This document shows, piece after piece, positions 5,919 to 9,300 of a stretch of DNA of 9,300 nucleotides (positions are counted from its first letter, which is position 1; each line of letters opens with the position of its first letter). The notes under the pieces were generated by a model. That model worked only from the letters and a program-made list of their open reading frames with translations. It was not told the DNA's origin and searched no databases. A program made the translations under genes and the position numbers. This DNA comes from Chromatiaceae bacterium (GTDB taxonomy: Bacteria; Pseudomonadota; Gammaproteobacteria; Chromatiales; Chromatiaceae): positions 1 to 9,300 of the forward strand of contig DTXR01000510.1 in assembly GCA_012962365.1 (NCBI GenBank), given 5' to 3'.

Positions 5919-7193
5919 CTATTCGAAACCGTTGCTGAAAAGCTCTGCTCCGCCGGTAATGCTGAAGGATTGCGAATCCGAATAGGTATAACCCGGGAAA
6001 ACCACATCCACATGGGGATTTCCCATGAAGTTTACGACGATATCCCCCAGTACTTTGCGGAAGTCTGTCGTCACCTTCAGATCGGTGTTCAGGAACAGGT
6101 CGTCATCCGCCACACCCGGGAAGGTGCCATATACCTTTCCACCCTGTACCTTGCCGCCGACCACAAACATGGGATGCGCTGTTCCATGGTCGGTTCCCCG
6201 GTTGCCATTCTCTCGCACCCTGCGGCCAAATTCCGACTGCACAATCAGAACCACATCGTTGTCCAGCCCATGTGAGGTGAGGTCATCCATAAACGCCTTG
6301 ATCGCATCCGACAGGGTCTCTACTCGCCCTGCGTAATAGCCTCCGCCATTGTCACCCTGACCATTGTGGGTATCCCAGCCTCCAAAATCGACAGCAGCCA
6401 CCTGCAGGCCGACATTCATTTTGATCATGCCGGCAATCAGACCCAAATCATCCGCCAGAGAAGTATCCGGATAGGTATCCGGCACCTCGACATTGATTTC
6501 CTGCAGCATGTTGATGGTGTCGATAGAATTTTTTACTGCATTATCGAGACTGGAATCACCGCCATAGATTTTTGCCAGCGCATCCAAGTATTCATCACCA
6601 TAACGACCGGCATTGGGATGAAACCCGCTGACACTGTCCAGCGTCATGGCCGTCTTGTCTCCCAGCAAACTGGTGGGAGAAGATGAATTCGTCGACAAGG
6701 CAGGGATTGCTGCGCCTTCTACCAAGCCAGGGGTCGTCATCATGTGACGTGCCAGCCAGCCTGTTGTGGTGGCAAGATCTCCCGGTGTCCCCAGTTCGTA
6801 CATTTCCTGGGAATCGAAATGGCTGCGCGAGCCCAAGCCTGCGGGCATGCCAACAGCATGTATTGCGGCCAGCTTGCCGGTGTCGTACAGGGCTTTCATA
6901 CCACTGGCACTGCCGTGCAACCCAAAAGCACCATTGAGGTTATGCATGGCATTTTCACCTGAAACCGGCACCTGGATATTCGGCCGTTTCAACTCATATT
7001 CTGTCCTGTGGGTGCCGGTACGAGGAATCAGCATGTTCAGACCATCGTAACCCCCCCGCAAAAACAGGTACACCAGGGTCTTGCCTCTGCTGCCCTGGGG
7101 CAACGCCGCCTGCGCAAATCCCATTTGCAGCCCACTCGCAGTTGCCAGTACGGATGCGGTTCCCCCAATAAACTTACGTCTGCTCAATTTCAC
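5919..7193 (-). CDS. DUF1501 family protein, Tat-exported, alkaline-phosphatase-like fold
   Basis: This 424-residue protein opens with a twin-arginine signal (MKLSRRKFIGG followed by a small-residue hydrophobic stretch ending near AQA-AL), so it is exported folded to the periplasm or beyond. It matches DUF1501: LVYLFLRGGYDGLNMLIP near the start, an SHFDSQEMYELG segment, GGWDTH (271-276), SEFGR (320-324) and TDHG followed by AHP (334-341). The Asp, His and Glu of these last motifs are the likely metal ligands by analogy with the alkaline phosphatase/sulfatase superfamily to which DUF1501 is assigned. The reaction is unknown. The start is GTG with an excellent GGGAG (7201-7205) 7 bases upstream, placed within the 16-base gap after the DUF1800 stop, so the two genes form one transcript. 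The protein ends in GGAELFSNGFE, a tail that looks like a separate short module. Transcription probably ends at the hairpin near 5852-5884. Confidence 0.93.
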   Translation of the reverse strand: MKLSRRKFIGGTASVLATASGLQMGFAQAALPQGSRGKTLVYLFLRGGYDGLNMLIPRTGTHRTEYELKRPNIQVPVSGENAMHNLNGAFGLHGSASGMKALYDTGKLAAIHAVGMPAGLGSRSHFDSQEMYELGTPGDLATTTGWLARHMMTTPGLVEGAAIPALSTNSSSPTSLLGDKTAMTLDSVSGFHPNAGRYGDEYLDALAKIYGGDSSLDNAVKNSIDTINMLQEINVEVPDTYPDTSLADDLGLIAGMIKMNVGLQVAAVDFGGWDTHNGQGDNGGGYYAGRVETLSDAIKAFMDDLTSHGLDNDVVLIVQSEFGRRVRENGNRGTDHGTAHPMFVVGGKVQGGKVYGTFPGVADDDLFLNTDLKVTTDFRKVLGDIVVNFMGNPHVDVVFPGYTYSDSQSFSITGGAELFSNGFE

Positions 7194-7200
7194 AATAAGA

Positions 7201-7205
7201 CTCCC
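7201..7205 (-). promoter_or_regulatory. Ribosome-binding site that fixes the GTG start of the DUF1501 gene
   Basis: GGGAG on the minus strand lies 7 bases before the GTG at 7193 and just after the DUF1800 stop codon (7210-7212). It decides in favour of the GTG, which is also the only start that includes the whole twin-arginine signal. Confidence 0.8.
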
Positions 7206-7209
7206 GCGC

Positions 7210-9063
7210 TCAGCGCTGCATAAACTCTGGGGTGGCGAAGATCAACTTGACGAGGCCGCGTACGCGCTCGTTCCAGTAGTTGGGCCAGGAATTTTCCACA
7301 ATATCCTCGAGCGGAATGGGAAAGTCCGGATTCCAAAATGAGCCATTTGTGTCACTATCCCAGGGAGTGGAGATGAACGCGCTCAGCGTTCCATGCAGCT
7401 TGGTGCCTTTCCAGCCGCCAGCAGGTTCCCATTTCAACAGATATTTCAGCCAGAATTCGGCGATCGTGTTTGGCGTGTATTCGGCGAGACCACTGGCTGC
7501 CATGATATCAGTAACAGGCATCAGATCCGGGGCATCTCTACCGACATTCTCGTCCACCAGCCAGTCCAGAGTACGCCAGGTATTGACCAGGGACGCACCA
7601 CCCTCCCAGTGGCTGCGCTTGTCGGGGTAACCATCCGGCGCCCGCCAGTAGAACGGACGTTGTCCTGTGCGTTCCATGTAATACATCAGATAGCGGCTTT
7701 CCCTATCATCAGGGCGAACGGTGAAATTTGCATCACAGGCCCGCATGGCTGATACAACAGCTTCGAAGGGCCGCTTAATCTTGCCACCCCAGGTCGATGT
7801 GTCCTTGAACTCGTCAGACAACAGCAGGGTGCGGTATGTCTGCTCCAGTTGGTCTGGATCATGGCGCGCGTCATAAAAGGTCTGCTTGACCTTGTCGACC
7901 AGGCTCTGGGGCGGGGTATCATTGAGGAAACGTGTACACAGTTTCAAGGCAATATACTCGGCAGTACCGGGGTGATAGGCCAGAAGATCCAGCATGTCAT
8001 ACACCTCGCTGACACCACCATTTGCCGGCCAGTTCACGCCCAGGAATTCCTTTTTTCCCAGATCATGCCAACCGGGCCAGAAATACCACTCGCCGGTATT
8101 TTCTTCATCCACTCCGGAGGGGTTCCTGCCATCTTTTACATTCCAACCGGTAAGGAAGTACATGGCTTCATAGACATCGGCATCTGAATACTTGTTGTTG
8201 AACCCACCCGGAAAATCACTCGAAGTTATCGTCTGTATATCTCCTGGCTGGGGGTCCGGTCCTACATAATTGATCGACCCTAGGGTATGCAACTCAATGA
8301 TTTCCCTCGCATAGTTTTCGTTCGGGCTCCCTTTGCTGTTTACATAGTTATCCAGGTAGTAAATCATTGCGGGATGCTTGGCACTCAATTCCAGCATCTG
8401 ACGGAAATTCCCCATGAGATGACCGTGCTCAAACCCGGAAGGGCGATTTGAAACACCGCCTACAGGCGGACGGATGACATCCCGATCCCACGATGTCCAC
8501 GTGGGCGCAGCATAGACATCCCGGCCATAGATATTGAAATGGTTGTGCCAGAAATCCGCCAGAAATTCGAGAAGCTGACGTTTGCTGTAGACCGCACGAA
8601 GAAAAGTCAGACGTTCTATTTCTTCCAGCGGCTCATAGTAACCATCGGTACGATTCACACGGTGATCCAGCCACAAATCCGCCTGGCTCTTGTTCAGGGT
8701 TTTGTAGCCGGCGCCGGCAATACGGTTGTCCAGTTCCGCATCATTGATGGCGCTCCAGTTCAGCTGTTGCTCCACATAAGCCTGCAACCTTGCATCATCA
8801 TTTGCACCCAGCGCATTGAAAGCCGCAATGTCATTTCCCTGCGGACCGAAACCCATTCTGTCCAGAACAACATTGGCGAAAGGCGGGATGGCGGTCGCCT
8901 CTGCCTGGCTTTCTGCGAGCTCAAATTCCTTGCTATTCAGTGGAATAGCCCGTTTTTTCATCGCCGGGCCGTCCGCAATCACGGACGCCATCCCAGCCCC
9001 GGAAGCCAATGTGGCACCACCCAGAGCAGAAAAAAGAAACTTTCTACGTGTTTGTTTTGTCAT
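7210..9063 (-). CDS. DUF1800 family protein, Tat-exported
   Basis: This 617-residue protein begins MTKQTRRKFLFSALGGATLA, a clear twin-arginine signal peptide, so it should be exported folded. DUF1800 landmarks appear in order: FANVVLDRMGFGP, FWHNHFNI (171-178), AMIYYLDN, PNENYAREIIELHTLG (247-262), YEAMYFLTGW (298-307), KRPFEAVVSAMRA, RPFYWRAPDGYP (469-480) and a C-terminal LVKLIFATPEFMQR. Function and substrate are unknown; the family almost always travels with DUF1501, and here that gene follows after 16 bases. Between LHTLGSINY and the YEAMYFLTGW helix there are about 27 extra residues rich in Gly, Pro and Asp (about 267-293), longer than the usual connection I know for the family. The ATG at 9063 is preferred over an in-frame ATG at 9078 because it directly precedes the Tat motif and has GGAG (9067-9070) upstream, though only 3 bases away; nothing resembling a ribosome-binding site precedes 9078. 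Confidence 0.93.
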   Translation of the reverse strand: MTKQTRRKFLFSALGGATLASGAGMASVIADGPAMKKRAIPLNSKEFELAESQAEATAIPPFANVVLDRMGFGPQGNDIAAFNALGANDDARLQAYVEQQLNWSAINDAELDNRIAGAGYKTLNKSQADLWLDHRVNRTDGYYEPLEEIERLTFLRAVYSKRQLLEFLADFWHNHFNIYGRDVYAAPTWTSWDRDVIRPPVGGVSNRPSGFEHGHLMGNFRQMLELSAKHPAMIYYLDNYVNSKGSPNENYAREIIELHTLGSINYVGPDPQPGDIQTITSSDFPGGFNNKYSDADVYEAMYFLTGWNVKDGRNPSGVDEENTGEWYFWPGWHDLGKKEFLGVNWPANGGVSEVYDMLDLLAYHPGTAEYIALKLCTRFLNDTPPQSLVDKVKQTFYDARHDPDQLEQTYRTLLLSDEFKDTSTWGGKIKRPFEAVVSAMRACDANFTVRPDDRESRYLMYYMERTGQRPFYWRAPDGYPDKRSHWEGGASLVNTWRTLDWLVDENVGRDAPDLMPVTDIMAASGLAEYTPNTIAEFWLKYLLKWEPAGGWKGTKLHGTLSAFISTPWDSDTNGSFWNPDFPIPLEDIVENSWPNYWNERVRGLVKLIFATPEFMQR

Positions 9064-9300
9064 ACACTCCAATCCCATACTTTTGCTGATAGCTGCTTAT
9101 CATATTGGCAATATCAACGAATATTGTGATCCAGTCCAAATTCTCCGTCCTCTACTGTAAAATAGCGCGCTTTCATAAAGCTGATCGAGAACCATTCCTC
9201 AGTTTAAGTGGAGCATTTACCTTAGAGTTTTATCCATCTTGCTAATAAACAGGTTGTTGTAGATTATGTGTCAAACAAATGCTGTCAGTTCCATTTTTCG
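9064..9300. other. Leader of the DUF1800-DUF1501 operon; possible start of a divergent gene at the right edge
   Basis: This is about 237 AT-rich bases with no complete gene. On the minus strand there is a perfect TTGACA (9269-9274), but the hexamers 17-19 bases on (TGTTTA, TTTATT) are poor -10 elements, and it would leave a leader of roughly 180 bases before DUF1800. On the plus strand TAAAAT (9158-9163) resembles a -10 without a good -35. An ATG at 9266 on the plus strand opens a frame (MCQTNAVSSIF) that runs off the right edge. Eleven codons without a good ribosome-binding site are too few to call a gene. Confidence 0.35.

Noticed and set aside
9064..9078. ATG at 9078 as the DUF1800 start
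   Set aside because: Nothing upstream resembles a ribosome-binding site, whereas the ATG at 9063 places the twin-arginine motif at the usual position and has GGAG before it.

Overview
The window looks like the chromosome of a gammaproteobacterium. It has moderate GC content by eye, a YebC/PmpR-family gene, a YheT-type hydrolase, a DUF971 (GBBH-like) protein, and an envelope-associated LysM-FecR/CHASE2 gene pair. I cannot assign a genus. I see no tRNA, rRNA, insertion sequence, phage gene or CRISPR array.

Layout from left to right. Bases 1-216 (minus) hold the N-terminal 72 codons of yebC, which runs off the left edge. Bases 515-3838 (minus) hold a tightly packed two-gene unit: a LysM-FecR protein with three Fn3-like repeats and a C-terminal membrane anchor, then, 9 bases later, a CHASE2 membrane receptor ending in a GGDEF domain. 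Bases 3839-4138 form a divergent control region. Bases 4139-5769 (plus) hold a DUF971 domain fused to a MoaD/ThiS-like domain, followed 14 bases later by a YheT-family alpha/beta hydrolase. A perfect hairpin near 5852-5884 serves as a shared, probably bidirectional terminator. Bases 5919-9063 (minus) hold a DUF1800-DUF1501 pair, both with twin-arginine signal peptides. Bases 9064-9300 are the leader of that pair and possibly the first codons of a divergent gene.

The LysM-FecR/CHASE2-GGDEF pair is the most interesting unit. The GGDEF signature reads GGKRF, so both acidic catalytic residues are gone, but the RxxD inhibitory site sits at exactly the canonical spacing. This points to a c-di-GMP receptor rather than a cyclase, driven by a periplasmic, possibly peptidoglycan-binding partner. 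The second notable item is the DUF971-MoaD fusion, whose MoaD part lacks the C-terminal Gly-Gly needed for sulfur-carrier or ubiquitin-like activation. The DUF1800-DUF1501 pair is a widespread but poorly understood exported module; here DUF1501 ends in a short FSNGFE tail. All family assignments come from recognising motifs in the translated sequence, because no database search was possible.
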